From: Gammaproteobacteria bacterium
Lineage (GTDB): Bacteria; Pseudomonadota; Gammaproteobacteria; SZUA-152
Direction: 5' to 3'
Length of the DNA: 64,000 nt
Assembly (NCBI GenBank): GCA_029882975.1
Contig: JAOUJW010000009.1
Coordinates: forward strand, 62,001-126,000
This document shows, in pieces, positions 1-8,213 of this stretch (position 1 is its first letter; each line of letters begins with the position of its first letter). The position numbers and the translations under genes were made by a program. The notes below the pieces were generated by a model. The model worked only from the letters and a program-made list of their open reading frames with translations, did not search any database and was not told the DNA's origin.

Positions 1-1
1 C

Positions 2-1201
2 AATGATCTGCCAGTGGACAGCGATTGGGGCGATACCTTTGATACTTACACGCCGATTAAATCTTTGGATCCGGACGACAACCGGATCATGGAACAACCC
101 CAAAACAGCGGGGAAAGCCTTAATGAACATTTGATGTGGCAAATGCGCCTCACCCCCTTCAGCGAAGTGGACATGGCCATTGCGACCTCCATCATCGACT
201 CCATAGACGAAAGTGGATTTCTTACCGCTGCCGTAGAAGAATTACACCAAAGCCTGGTAGAACAAGGGCTGGATATTGAATTGGACGAAGTGGAGTCCGT
301 GCTGCGCCGCGTGCAAAATTTCGATCCTCCAGGGGTAGGCGCGAGAAACCTGCAAGAAAGCATGGTGTTGCAGTTGGGATACTATGATATGGAAACACCA
401 TGGTTAACCGAAGCCAAGGCTATCATTAAAGACCATTTTGATTTGCTGGCCAATCGGGATTACCTGTCTCTAATGCGCCGCACCAAATTGTCAGAGAAAC
501 AATTACAGAACACCTTGGTTCTCATCCAGTCTCTCAATCCCAGACCCGGCAGCCAAATCACCGACACCCAGCCGGAGTATGTAGTACCCGATGTTTTTGT
601 CCGTAAAATCAAAGGCCAATGGAAAGTAGAGCTGAATCCGGAGGTCACCCCCAAGCTTTCCATCAATGCTCTTTACGCCAATTTAGCCCAAAAAAACAGC
701 AATTCCAGCGATACCACCTACATGAAGAATCATTTACAAGAAGCCCGCTGGTTCCTGAAGAGCTTGAAAAGCCGCAACGATACGTTATTGAAAGTGGCCA
801 GGTGCATTGTAGAACGACAAAAGGACTTCTTCGAGCATGGTGATGAAGGGATGAAACCGCTGGTCATGCACGATGTCGCTGAAGTGGTGAGTATGCATGA
901 ATCTACCATCTCACGCGTCACCACCAAGAAGTATATGCATACCCCCAGAGGCATTTACGAGCTGAAATACTTTTTCTCCAGCCACGTCAGCACGGCCAGC
1001 GGCGGAGAATGTTCAGCTACGGCAATACGTGCCATGCTTAAGAAACTGATTGCCGCCGAACAAGCCAACAAGCCCTTAAGTGATAACAAGTTAGCGATTC
1101 TTTTGGGAAAACAGGGCATCAATGTAGCACGCCGAACCGTGGCTAAATATCGCGAAGCGATGTCCATACCACCCTCCAACGAAAGAAAACGATTGATTTA
1201 G
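2..1201 (+). CDS. rpoN: RNA polymerase sigma-54 factor, C-terminal part
   Basis: Sigma-54 directs RNA polymerase to -24/-12 promoters and needs AAA+ activators to open them. The frame is open to the left edge of the window, so the start and the glutamine-rich region I are missing; about 400 of the usual 480-500 residues are seen. The fragment has the core-binding region, the helix-turn-helix (ESTISRVTTKKYMHTPRG) and, just before the stop, the RpoN box ARRTVAKYRE, which matches the family consensus exactly. The order rpoN-hpf-ptsN downstream is the classic gammaproteobacterial arrangement and supports the call. The coding frame begins before base 14, where a GTG could be mistaken for a start. 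Confidence 0.97.
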   Translation, partial: NDLPVDSDWGDTFDTYTPIKSLDPDDNRIMEQPQNSGESLNEHLMWQMRLTPFSEVDMAIATSIIDSIDESGFLTAAVEELHQSLVEQGLDIELDEVESVLRRVQNFDPPGVGARNLQESMVLQLGYYDMETPWLTEAKAIIKDHFDLLANRDYLSLMRRTKLSEKQLQNTLVLIQSLNPRPGSQITDTQPEYVVPDVFVRKIKGQWKVELNPEVTPKLSINALYANLAQKNSNSSDTTYMKNHLQEARWFLKSLKSRNDTLLKVARCIVERQKDFFEHGDEGMKPLVMHDVAEVVSMHESTISRVTTKKYMHTPRGIYELKYFFSSHVSTASGGECSATAIRAMLKKLIAAEQANKPLSDNKLAILLGKQGINVARRTVAKYREAMSIPPSNERKRLI

Positions 1202-1531
1202 GAATTTTCTGCGACATTTCCGGATGAGCGGAAAGAACAGAATGTGACCGCCAGAGGCAGCCATGCCTCACCCACTCTTGCGCCAACTTGGTGGAAAATG
1301 CAAATATTGGAAATATATCTAAGCTTTTCAGCGAAACAGACGATTCTGTTCTTATTAACGAGAGATTCTTACAACATTTACGCAAGTGCTACAGAGATGA
1401 CTGGTATTCCGCCGCATAGGGCGGTATTATCCCCGGTTTCGTGCTCGATGCCGGACATAATAACAATAAAGACGCACAATCGTTTACACGGCAACGTAAA
1501 CGGCTAAGTTTCACCGATACAGGAGATTTTT
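1202..1531 (+). other. rpoN-hpf intergenic region
   Basis: No convincing gene lies in these 330 bases. Two weak hairpins can be drawn: CCGCC/GGCGG at 1409-1424, which could end rpoN transcription but has no T run, and CGTTTAC/GTAAACG at 1481-1502 in the hpf leader. A clear ribosome-binding site AGGAG (1521-1525) stands six bases before the hpf start. The 87-codon plus-strand frame inside has no recognisable motif and no ribosome-binding site. Confidence 0.5.
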
Positions 1532-1855
1532 ATGCACATCACCATCACTGGCCACCATTTAGAAGTAACACAATCATTAAAAGACTACGTTCAAGAAAAA
1601 ATGCAAAAACTCGAGCGCCATTTTGACCAGGTGACCAGTATCGATGTGATTCTCAGCGTTGAAAAACAACGTCACAAAGCCGAGGCCACGATCCCGGTCA
1701 ATGGCAACAAAATTTTTGCTAACGCTGAAGACCAGGATATGTATGCCGCCATTGACGCTTTATTGGATAAACTGGATCGGCAAATTATCAAGCGGAAAGA
1801 AAAAACAACTGACCATCACCGCAATGAGGGTTCTCCCAAAAAAGCCCAGATGTGA
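1532..1855 (+). CDS. hpf: ribosome hibernation promoting factor (short form)
   Basis: Hpf/YhbH binds the 30S decoding channel in stationary phase and promotes 100S ribosome dimers, protecting idle ribosomes. The 107-residue product begins MHITITGHHLEVTQSLKDYV, the usual S30AE start, and keeps the conserved stretch with EA.IPVNGNKIFANAE and MYAAIDALLDKLDRQI. It lacks the C-terminal dimerisation domain of the long form, as expected in gammaproteobacteria. AGGAG six bases upstream fixes the ATG. It sits between rpoN and ptsN, its standard place. The basic C-terminal tail, slightly longer than in E. coli (95 residues), is unremarkable. Confidence 0.96.
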   Translation: MHITITGHHLEVTQSLKDYVQEKMQKLERHFDQVTSIDVILSVEKQRHKAEATIPVNGNKIFANAEDQDMYAAIDALLDKLDRQIIKRKEKTTDHHRNEGSPKKAQM

Positions 1856-1889
1856 TTTTGATTGGATGTAACCAAAAACGTAGAATAAG

Positions 1890-2357
1890 ATGGAAATTCA
1901 AGACATTATTACACCGGATCGGGTCGTCAACGATCTAAATGTCAGCAGCAAGAAAAGAGCATTGGAAACTGTCAGCGAGATCCTCGCCAGAGGCAGTCAA
2001 TCTTTAGCCTCTCAGGATGTTTGTGAAAGTCTGTTTGCACGGGAAAAGCTGGGAAGCACCTCCATTGGCAGTGGCGTTGCCATACCTCACGGACGACTGA
2101 AAAACACAGAGCAAACCATAGCCGCTTTCATCAAGCTGGAACAAGGCATTGACTATGACGCCATTGACAAACAAGCTGTCGACTTGATTTTTGCACTACT
2201 GGTACCTGAAAACTCCACTCAAGAACACTTGAATTTACTGGCGGAAATCGCCGAAATGTTCAGCATCGAGACCATTCGGGAGAAAATCCGCCAATGCGAG
2301 GATGCAGATAGCCTGTGCCATCTGCTTCAAAATTGGAAAAATCACATCAATAATTAG
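1890..2357 (+). CDS. ptsN: PTS-Ntr EIIA protein
   Basis: EIIA-Ntr is the terminal phosphate acceptor of the nitrogen PTS, a regulatory branch that moves no sugar and instead controls potassium transport, phosphate sensing and stress responses in other bacteria. The 155-residue protein has the EIIA(Fru/Ntr) fold and the active-site histidine at position 67 in GSGVAIPHGRL. It follows hpf by 34 bases and is only three bases from hprK, so it is almost certainly co-transcribed with hprK and rapZ. Its ribosome-binding site is weak. Which target it regulates here cannot be read from the sequence. Confidence 0.96.
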   Translation: MEIQDIITPDRVVNDLNVSSKKRALETVSEILARGSQSLASQDVCESLFAREKLGSTSIGSGVAIPHGRLKNTEQTIAAFIKLEQGIDYDAIDKQAVDLIFALLVPENSTQEHLNLLAEIAEMFSIETIREKIRQCEDADSLCHLLQNWKNHINN

Positions 2358-2360
2358 AGG

Positions 2361-3314
2361 ATGTCACAAGAACAAATCACAGCGGAAAAACTTTTTGGTG
2401 CTCACAAAAACCGCTTGTTGTTGCAGTGGATTGCAGGGCACTCCGGCGCAAAGCGAACCGTTCAGTTTGTGGACCAAAGCCTGCAACCCAGCGCCAGCCT
2501 GATCGGACATCTCAATGCGGTACACCCAAACCAGGTCCAGGTTTTGGGCCCCTGGGAAACAGACTACCTGGAGGGCTTGGGAAAAAACACCTATCACGAC
2601 GTCATATCACAATTATTCGCCAATCAACCCGTAGCGGTCATCGTCACTGACTCCATCACACCACCGGCCCAGCTCGTTGAAGCAGCACAAAGTTCCGGTA
2701 CGCCTTTACTGACCTCGCCCATGCCCAGCCAAAAATTGATAAATCGCATGCAGTATTATCTGGAACATACATTAGCGGAGCGAATCGTCCTGCACGGTGT
2801 TTTTATGGAAGTCTATGGTTTGGGTGTACTATTGCGCGGCGAAAGCGGTATTGGTAAAAGCGAGCTGGCACTGGAGCTGATCAACCGCGGCCACCGCCTG
2901 ATTGCCGATGACGCTCCGGAATTTTCCCGAATTGCCCCCGATGCCATTAAAGGCTTGTGCCCGCCCGCACTACAGGATTTTCTGGAAGTCCGTGGGCTAG
3001 GGGTCTTGAATATACGGGAAATGTTTGGTGACAGCGCCATAAAACCATCGAAAAATCTGCGTTTGATTGTAAAGCTCTCGTATATTAAGCCCGACCAGGA
3101 GTATAATCTGGATCGCCTGATGGGGACGAAACAAAACTTTACCTTATTGGATGTGGACATTTCTGAAGTGACAATACCGGTGGCACCCGGACGCAACTTG
3201 GCTGTGTTGGTTGAGGCAGCGACACGGCAGTATATACAACTTTTGTCAGGATACGACGCCGTCAAAGACTTCATGCAAAAACAAAAACAATTATTGGAAC
3301 CGTCTTCCGAATGA
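2361..3314 (+). CDS. hprK: HPr kinase/phosphorylase
   Basis: HprK phosphorylates HPr on Ser46 with ATP and removes the phosphate by phosphorolysis. The 317 residues show the N-terminal domain, then HGVFMEVYGLGVLLRGESGIGKSE written here in two parts: the catalytic-region HGVFMEVYG (from 145) and the Walker A GESGIGKS (160-167), the GHRLIADD element and the family signature LEVRGLGVLNI followed by MFG. The partner HPr, 1.3 kb downstream, has a serine at exactly position 46. The gene overlaps rapZ by four bases (ATGA), which implies translational coupling. Proteobacterial HprK is usually linked to ptsN-rapZ clusters like this one rather than to carbon catabolite repression. Confidence 0.96.
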   Translation: MSQEQITAEKLFGAHKNRLLLQWIAGHSGAKRTVQFVDQSLQPSASLIGHLNAVHPNQVQVLGPWETDYLEGLGKNTYHDVISQLFANQPVAVIVTDSITPPAQLVEAAQSSGTPLLTSPMPSQKLINRMQYYLEHTLAERIVLHGVFMEVYGLGVLLRGESGIGKSELALELINRGHRLIADDAPEFSRIAPDAIKGLCPPALQDFLEVRGLGVLNIREMFGDSAIKPSKNLRLIVKLSYIKPDQEYNLDRLMGTKQNFTLLDVDISEVTIPVAPGRNLAVLVEAATRQYIQLLSGYDAVKDFMQKQKQLLEPSSE

Positions 3315-4168
3315 AGCTCATTGTCATCAGCGGCGTCTCAGGCTCAGGCAAAAGTACCGGCCTCAACCTCCTGGAGGATCTGGGATACTATTGCATTGAT
3401 AATCTCCCGGTCGGTTTGTTACCGGCGTTTTCCGAGCAAATGCAGGCTGCGGTACCCAATACCGTGGAACACATCGCCGTAGGTATAGATGCTCGTAATC
3501 TGCACAAAGAGCTACACCGCTTTCCGTATATTCTCGACCAAATCAAGAACAAGGGAATCAGTTGCGATGTCCTCTTTCTGGATGCTGACGACGACATACT
3601 CCTGAAACGTTTTAGTGAAACCCGTCGCAAACACCCCCTGACCGCCAACAAGGTCCCCTTGCTGGAAGCGATAAAAATTGAGCGCGAGTTACTGGAGCCC
3701 ATCTCGTCTCGGGCCGATCTTTATATTGATACCAGCCGCAGCAATGTACACCAACTGCGAGAGCTGATTCGAGAACGCCTAAACGGCAACGAATTTGCAT
3801 CCCTGTCACTGCTGTTTGAATCCTTTGGGTTTAAGCATGGAGTGCCGGCAGATGCGGATTTTGTCTTTGATGCCCGTTGCTTGCCCAACCCACATTGGGA
3901 GCCGCGATTGCGGCAAAAAACCGGCCTGGACGACGAGGTAGTGACATTTTTGGAAACACACCAGGATGTAGACAAAATGTATCGCGATATCAAAAACTTT
4001 CTGGATCATTGGATTCCTAAGTTTGAGGCTGACAACCGCAGTTACATGACCATCGCAATCGGCTGCACCGGTGGGCAACACAGGTCTGTATTCCTGGCGC
4101 AAAAGTTGGGTGAACACTATAAGACACAGCGGGATAATGTTTTAATGCGGCACAGAGATTTACCATGA
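3311..4168 (+). CDS. rapZ: RapZ/YvcJ nucleotide-binding RNase adapter
   Basis: RapZ-family proteins bind nucleotides and, in enterobacteria, guide RNase E to the GlmZ small RNA to control amino-sugar synthesis. The 285-residue product has an N-terminal Walker A (GVSGSGKS, 8-15), the conserved DLGYYCIDNLPVGLLP and FLDADDDILLKRFSETRR stretches, and a C-terminal domain ending in IAIGCTGGQHRSVFLA, the likely RNA- and metabolite-binding part. It overlaps hprK upstream and the EIIA gene downstream by ATGA four-base overlaps. Whether it acts on a GlmZ-like RNA here is unknown; none is visible in the window. Confidence 0.95.
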   Translation: MKLIVISGVSGSGKSTGLNLLEDLGYYCIDNLPVGLLPAFSEQMQAAVPNTVEHIAVGIDARNLHKELHRFPYILDQIKNKGISCDVLFLDADDDILLKRFSETRRKHPLTANKVPLLEAIKIERELLEPISSRADLYIDTSRSNVHQLRELIRERLNGNEFASLSLLFESFGFKHGVPADADFVFDARCLPNPHWEPRLRQKTGLDDEVVTFLETHQDVDKMYRDIKNFLDHWIPKFEADNRSYMTIAIGCTGGQHRSVFLAQKLGEHYKTQRDNVLMRHRDLP

Positions 4169-4563
4169 CGGTTAGCGTCTTATTAATCACGCACGAAAAT
4201 TTAGGCAAAATTCTGCTGGAAATCACCACCCGGGTTCTGGGTGTCTGTCCCCTGCAAACCGACACCCTATGTGTTCCCTTTGATTCAGACCCAGATCAAA
4301 TGCTGGCTCAAGCTCAAGCCAAAGTGGAAACCATGAACAGCGGCGATGGTGTACTGATTCTTACCGATATGTTCGGTGCTACACCCAGCAATATTGCCCA
4401 CAAATTATCCAAGCCGGAACACGTCATGGTGGTGACCGGTTTGAACATGCCTATGATGATGCGCGTCATGAACTACCCGGATCTTACGCTCACCCAACTG
4501 GTGGAAATTGCCGTCGATGGCGGTAAAGACGGTGTATTGTTCAACCGCAGAGAAATTACCTAA
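4165..4563 (+). CDS. PTS mannose-type EIIA domain protein
   Basis: A free-standing EIIA of the mannose/sorbose family (132 residues). The active-site histidine is His10 in LLITHENLG, and the LTDMFGATPSNIA and VTGLNMPMMMRVM segments are typical. It is coupled to rapZ by a four-base overlap and is followed 40 bases on by HPr. No EIIB, EIIC or EIID is present, so it should be a regulatory phosphate acceptor, as in other proteobacterial hprK clusters, and not part of a sugar transporter. Similar genes are often labelled manX or ptsL; the exact name is not certain. Confidence 0.92.
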   Translation: MTVSVLLITHENLGKILLEITTRVLGVCPLQTDTLCVPFDSDPDQMLAQAQAKVETMNSGDGVLILTDMFGATPSNIAHKLSKPEHVMVVTGLNMPMMMRVMNYPDLTLTQLVEIAVDGGKDGVLFNRREIT

Positions 4564-4603
4564 GGAACCTCTGAAGTGACGAGAAGAGAAGTGAAGAGTT
4601 GTT

Positions 4604-4873
4604 ATGCTGTCCACTGAACTGACCATAGTGAATAAACTGGGTTTGCATGCCCGGGCAGCGGCCAAATTGGTACAACTGGCATCGCGGTTTCAAAGTAGCG
4701 TGTTCGTCTCCAAAGACGGACGGGAAGTCAATGGAAAAAGTATCATGGGCGTCATGATGCTGGCGGCCAGCCAAAACTCCATCATCACTGTCACCGTGGA
4801 TGGCGCAGACGAGTACGAAGCCCTGAGTGGTTTGCAGCAGCTGGTCGAAGAACGATTTGGTGAAGATGAATAA
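4604..4873 (+). CDS. ptsH: phosphocarrier protein HPr (NPr-like)
   Basis: The small phosphocarrier of the PTS (89 residues). His15, in LGLHARAAAKLV, takes phosphate from enzyme I and passes it to EIIA proteins. Ser46, in NGKSIMGVMML, is the site modified by HPr kinase, and its exact conservation fits the hprK gene nearby. The product probably serves both EIIA-Ntr (ptsN) and the mannose-type EIIA encoded just upstream. Enzyme I (ptsI or ptsP) is not encoded in this window; mgtE follows instead. The name npr would be equally acceptable. Confidence 0.95.
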   Translation: MLSTELTIVNKLGLHARAAAKLVQLASRFQSSVFVSKDGREVNGKSIMGVMMLAASQNSIITVTVDGADEYEALSGLQQLVEERFGEDE

Positions 4874-4996
4874 AGTATTTTAGCAACTGACAACCCTCAT
4901 TCGTTATACCTTAACTTTTCCTACACTCTCTCAATTTGCCGCGCTTTGGTTTAAACTTGTGCGTTGGTATCCCCATTGTTTGAATCAGGGAATTTC

Positions 4997-6352
4997 ATGT
5001 CAGACACAGAGCAAGAAGCCGGCAAAAACATCCTGGTAGATTTCACCGACCTGATCAATAAAGGCAGTGTTGCCCAGGTACGCCGCAAGATCAACAAAAT
5101 ACACCCCGCCGATCTGGCTCATTTGCTGGAGTCTCTGCCACAACCGCAGCGACACAGTATTTGGGAGTTGATTAAGAAAAAAAATCGCGGTGACGTACTG
5201 GCCAGCCTGCATGATGATGTAAGAACCAACCTGATCCAGACCATGGAACACGATGATCTGGTCACCGCGGTTCAAAGCCTGCCTAATGACGACTTAGCGG
5301 ATATTCTCGAAGATATTCCGGAGGAAGCCACCTCACAACTGCTCCAATCCATGGACGAACAACGGCGTCAGCGTTTAGAAGCCGTTATGTCATACCCGGA
5401 GGATACCGCAGGCGGCCTGATGAACACCGATACCATCACCGTACGCGAAGACACGACGCTGGACGTGGTTCAACGCTATTTGCGCCTGCTGGGTGAAATT
5501 CCACAAGCCACGGATAACCTGATCGTCATTAACCGGGAAGGCACCTATATTGGCACCCTGGCGCTGACGGATTTGTTAATCAAAGATCCAGGTTTATCCG
5601 TTGGCGCACTCACCAAGCGGGACAGTCAGGCGATTGACGCCCATCTACCGCAACAGGAAGTGGCACATATTTTCTCGCAACGCGATCTCATTTCCGCCCC
5701 TGTGGTGGATAGTGAAAACAAACTTTTGGGACGTATTACTATTGACGACGTGGTGGACGTTATTCGCGAGGAATCGGACCACTCACTCATGAGCATGGCG
5801 GGACTGAACGAAGAAGACGATATGTTTGCCAGCTCCATTACCAGCAGCCGCCGTCGCAGCGTCTGGCTGGGTATCAATTTACTCACCGCCTTACTGGCCT
5901 CCTGGGTAATCGGCCTGTTTGGTCAAACCATTGAGCAACTCGTAGCCTTGGCCATTCTGATGCCAATTGTCGCCAGCATGGGGGGTATTGCCGGAAGCCA
6001 AACCCTGACACTGGTGATTCGGGGCCTGGCACTGGGTAAAGTCAGTCCGGCCAACGCCATGCGTTTGATCAATAAAGAAGCACGTATTGGTCTGCTCAAC
6101 GGCTTAATCTGGTCACTGGTAGTCGCAGCCATTGCGGTGCTCTGGTTCGGTAACGAAAAACTGGGCTTAGTTATCGGCATGGCTATGATCGCCAATCTCG
6201 TTGTAGCCGCACTGGCAGGGGCATCCATCCCCATCGTACTACAAAAGTTCAAAATCGATCCCGCTCTGGCCGGCGGCGTGGTACTGACCACGGTAACCGA
6301 TGTCATTGGATTTTTGGTATTCCTGGGCCTGGCGGCTCTGTATCTCGTGTAA
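4997..6352 (+). CDS. mgtE: magnesium transporter MgtE
   Basis: MgtE is a homodimeric, Mg2+-gated channel in the inner membrane. The 451-residue form begins MSDTEQEAGK at an ATG preceded by AGGG; a TTG 33 bases upstream is also in frame but has no ribosome-binding site. The order of domains is an N-terminal helical superhelix (MgtE_N, about 30-135), two CBS domains (about 140-260) that sense Mg2+, and a C-terminal five-helix pore domain starting near SVWLGINLLTALLASWVIG, with the conserved LMPIVASMGGIAGSQTLTL. It follows ptsH in the same direction after 123 bases. No magnesium riboswitch is visible in that gap. Confidence 0.95.
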   Translation: MSDTEQEAGKNILVDFTDLINKGSVAQVRRKINKIHPADLAHLLESLPQPQRHSIWELIKKKNRGDVLASLHDDVRTNLIQTMEHDDLVTAVQSLPNDDLADILEDIPEEATSQLLQSMDEQRRQRLEAVMSYPEDTAGGLMNTDTITVREDTTLDVVQRYLRLLGEIPQATDNLIVINREGTYIGTLALTDLLIKDPGLSVGALTKRDSQAIDAHLPQQEVAHIFSQRDLISAPVVDSENKLLGRITIDDVVDVIREESDHSLMSMAGLNEEDDMFASSITSSRRRSVWLGINLLTALLASWVIGLFGQTIEQLVALAILMPIVASMGGIAGSQTLTLVIRGLALGKVSPANAMRLINKEARIGLLNGLIWSLVVAAIAVLWFGNEKLGLVIGMAMIANLVVAALAGASIPIVLQKFKIDPALAGGVVLTTVTDVIGFLVFLGLAALYLV

Positions 6353-6375
6353 GCATTAATTATTAAGGACAGCAC

Positions 6376-6819
6376 ATGCCTTTACCCGTCACACCGCTAC
6401 TTACCGTGGATATCATAATCGAGCTGAGAGATCGTCCGAACCACCCCATTGTACTAATTGAACGACGTAACCCACCTTTGGGCTGGGCACTGCCCGGCGG
6501 CTTTGTGGATCGGGGCGAAACGCTGGAAACAGCGGCCATACGCGAAGCCAAAGAGGAAACCTGCCTGGATGTCACCTTGGTGGCCCATTTAGCCAACTAC
6601 TCCGCCCCCAAGCGGGATTCCCGCTTTCACACCGTTAGCAGTGTCTATATCGCCCACGCTCAGGGCACCCCGCAAGCGGCCGATGACGCCATCAATCTTA
6701 AGGTGTATACGCCCGACCAAATCCCCACCCCCTTGGCGTTTGATCACGAACAAATCCTTAGAGACTATCTACTATTTAAGCAAACGGGCTGCAAACCCGG
6801 ACTATTGCCGACGACATAA
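6376..6819 (+). CDS. NUDIX hydrolase
   Basis: A 147-residue NUDIX enzyme that should hydrolyse a nucleoside diphosphate linked to another group. The box reads [22 protein letters not shown], written without its last residue; it fits GX5EX7REUXEEXGU except that the late glycine is replaced by cysteine. The segment [15 protein letters not shown] before it and the C-terminal [13 protein letters not shown] resemble ADP-ribose pyrophosphatase-like and YjhB-like members, but the substrate cannot be fixed from sequence. It begins 23 bases after mgtE on the same strand, so it may share its transcript. Confidence 0.9.
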   Translation: MPLPVTPLLTVDIIIELRDRPNHPIVLIERRNPPLGWALPGGFVDRGETLETAAIREAKEETCLDVTLVAHLANYSAPKRDSRFHTVSSVYIAHAQGTPQAADDAINLKVYTPDQIPTPLAFDHEQILRDYLLFKQTGCKPGLLPTT

Positions 6820-6901
6820 GTTTTTATCATTCCAGCCCGCATGGATTTTCCCCAGCGTTTCTGTAAAATTGCGATATTCTCTCGCAATAAGGGATTCTTG
6901 A

Positions 6902-7294
6902 ATGAGCATTCCGGGAATTCGAAAAAATGACAAGCGACTCACTGCATTGGTAACCGAAATCTCTCTCGACTTGTCGCAAGGTAAAAAACACGTCGTCGCC
7001 GGACTGGGCACGTTCTCCGCTTGCAGCCGCAAAGCCGGCGCCGGAAACCCCGCTTGCACCATTGCCATGTTCCGAGCCTGTACAGAACTACGCGACTACG
7101 CAGAAGGCGGGACCAAACCCAAGACCGAAGGAACTCACGCGCCAATTGTGCAAATCATTCTCAACGCCATGAAAACCCAAGAAACCGTGGACATCCCGCG
7201 ATTCGGTCGTTTGGCGATGGTGAAAGACGGAAAAAAAACCAAATTGATATTTCACGGCGCTGATGAGCTCAACGGCAAACTTGGCATAAAGTGA
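6902..7294 (+). CDS. HU-like DNA-binding protein, tandem half-repeats
   Basis: A 130-residue basic protein that I relate to the HU/IHF fold rather than to a named family. The first half, from QGKKHVVAGLGTFSACSRKAG to NPACTI, mirrors the HU stretch GFGTFxxxxRxARxGRNPxTG. The second, VDIPRFGRLAMV then KTKLIFHGADELNGKL, mirrors the HU beta arm and its closing helix. Two HU-like units in one short chain would make a pseudo-dimer. It overlaps the next gene by four bases (GTGA), so the two are probably translated together. DNA binding is inferred; the partner dioxygenase gives no direct hint of its role. Confidence 0.65.
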   Translation: MSIPGIRKNDKRLTALVTEISLDLSQGKKHVVAGLGTFSACSRKAGAGNPACTIAMFRACTELRDYAEGGTKPKTEGTHAPIVQIILNAMKTQETVDIPRFGRLAMVKDGKKTKLIFHGADELNGKLGIK

Positions 7295-7989
7295 ATCATC
7301 AATTAATGAAAACAGAGTTTTTGCAACAAGGATTCTATTTAGTTAAACAAGCCATCCCAAAAAAGCAAATAGACTCGCTGCTACAAGCGCTCAATCCACT
7401 TCAAAAAGAAAGCAATCACTACGGCGTGCGCAACTTAATGCAGCGAGTTGCTGAGATTCGTGATTTAGCTCTATCACCTACCCTACATGGGTTGACAAAA
7501 ACGATACACGGAGATTTTTCCCAACCCGTAAGATCGATATTTTTCGACAAAACATCACAATCCAACTGGAACGTAGCTTGGCATCAAGACACATCCATCG
7601 CATTAAAGGAACGGCACGCTGTTCCCGGTTTTGATTTATGGAGTGAAAAACAAGGGATACCGCATGTAGAACCGCCGCAGGAATATTTAAACAACATGGT
7701 TACTTTGCGCCTGCACCTGGATAGAAGCGATAAAGACAACGGCGTCTTGCGGGTACTGCCGGGCACTCACCGCAATGGTCGCACAAGCTCCAAACAACTC
7801 ATTAAACAAGTGGAACAAAACGAGTCCAACATCGTTGAATGTGTTGCCGAACCGGGAGATGTTTTAATCATGAGTCCCTTGCTGTTTCATTCGTCGCGAA
7901 AAGCTGTCCAAACAACACACAGAAGAATCGTACATATTGAATATTGTTCCATGCAACTACCGCCACCGTTGCAATGGTACGAAGCCTGA
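7291..7989 (+). CDS. phytanoyl-CoA dioxygenase (PhyH) family protein
   Basis: A 232-residue Fe(II)/2-oxoglutarate-dependent oxygenase of the PhyH superfamily. The metal triad is visible as HQD in NVAWHQDTSIAL and a distal histidine in MSPLLFHSSRKAV; the following arginines could bind 2-oxoglutarate. The segment DNGVLRVLPGTHRNGR is typical. The substrate is unknown: PhyH relatives hydroxylate fatty acyl groups, ectoine and many small molecules. The GTG start overlaps the stop of the HU-like gene; an ATG at 7306 is an alternative. The pair appears to form its own operon. Confidence 0.88.
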   Translation: MNHQLMKTEFLQQGFYLVKQAIPKKQIDSLLQALNPLQKESNHYGVRNLMQRVAEIRDLALSPTLHGLTKTIHGDFSQPVRSIFFDKTSQSNWNVAWHQDTSIALKERHAVPGFDLWSEKQGIPHVEPPQEYLNNMVTLRLHLDRSDKDNGVLRVLPGTHRNGRTSSKQLIKQVEQNESNIVECVAEPGDVLIMSPLLFHSSRKAVQTTHRRIVHIEYCSMQLPPPLQWYEA

Positions 7990-8213
7990 TCGGGCCTTGA
8001 AAAATGAGACCTCATGTTTGACACGAGATTGGCAAAATATACAAACAGGAAGCGGGCCGGGTGCTGGCGGTTTTGTCTGCCCCTATGCAGGTGATTGGTT
8101 CGACCAGATAGTGAAGGGTTTCAAGCAAACACCAGAAACCGCTTCATACTGTTATTTTTCTAATACTTAGGCGCGCATACAACAAACGCGTACAACAAAA
8201 GGAGCACGACCAT
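7990..8213 (+). pseudogene. possible remnant of an ECF sigma factor N-terminus
   Basis: Between the dioxygenase gene and the YCII remnant, the frame 8022-8111 reads HEIGKIYKQEAGRVLAVL and then stops at TAG. This resembles the start of ECF sigma factors of the group linked to DGPF/YCII proteins (pattern I..vyReE.GR.lAtLiR). Only about 18 residues support it and no start codon is present, so it is tentative. The rest of the stretch holds no gene I can recognise. Confidence 0.3.

Noticed and set aside
1244-1507. 87-codon plus-strand ORF between rpoN and hpf
   Set aside because: No ribosome-binding site, no motif and an unusual composition; the region is a normal leader.
4874-4996. Magnesium riboswitch upstream of mgtE
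   Set aside because: The 123-base gap is too short for an M-box together with its expression platform and shows no conserved element or terminator/antiterminator pair.
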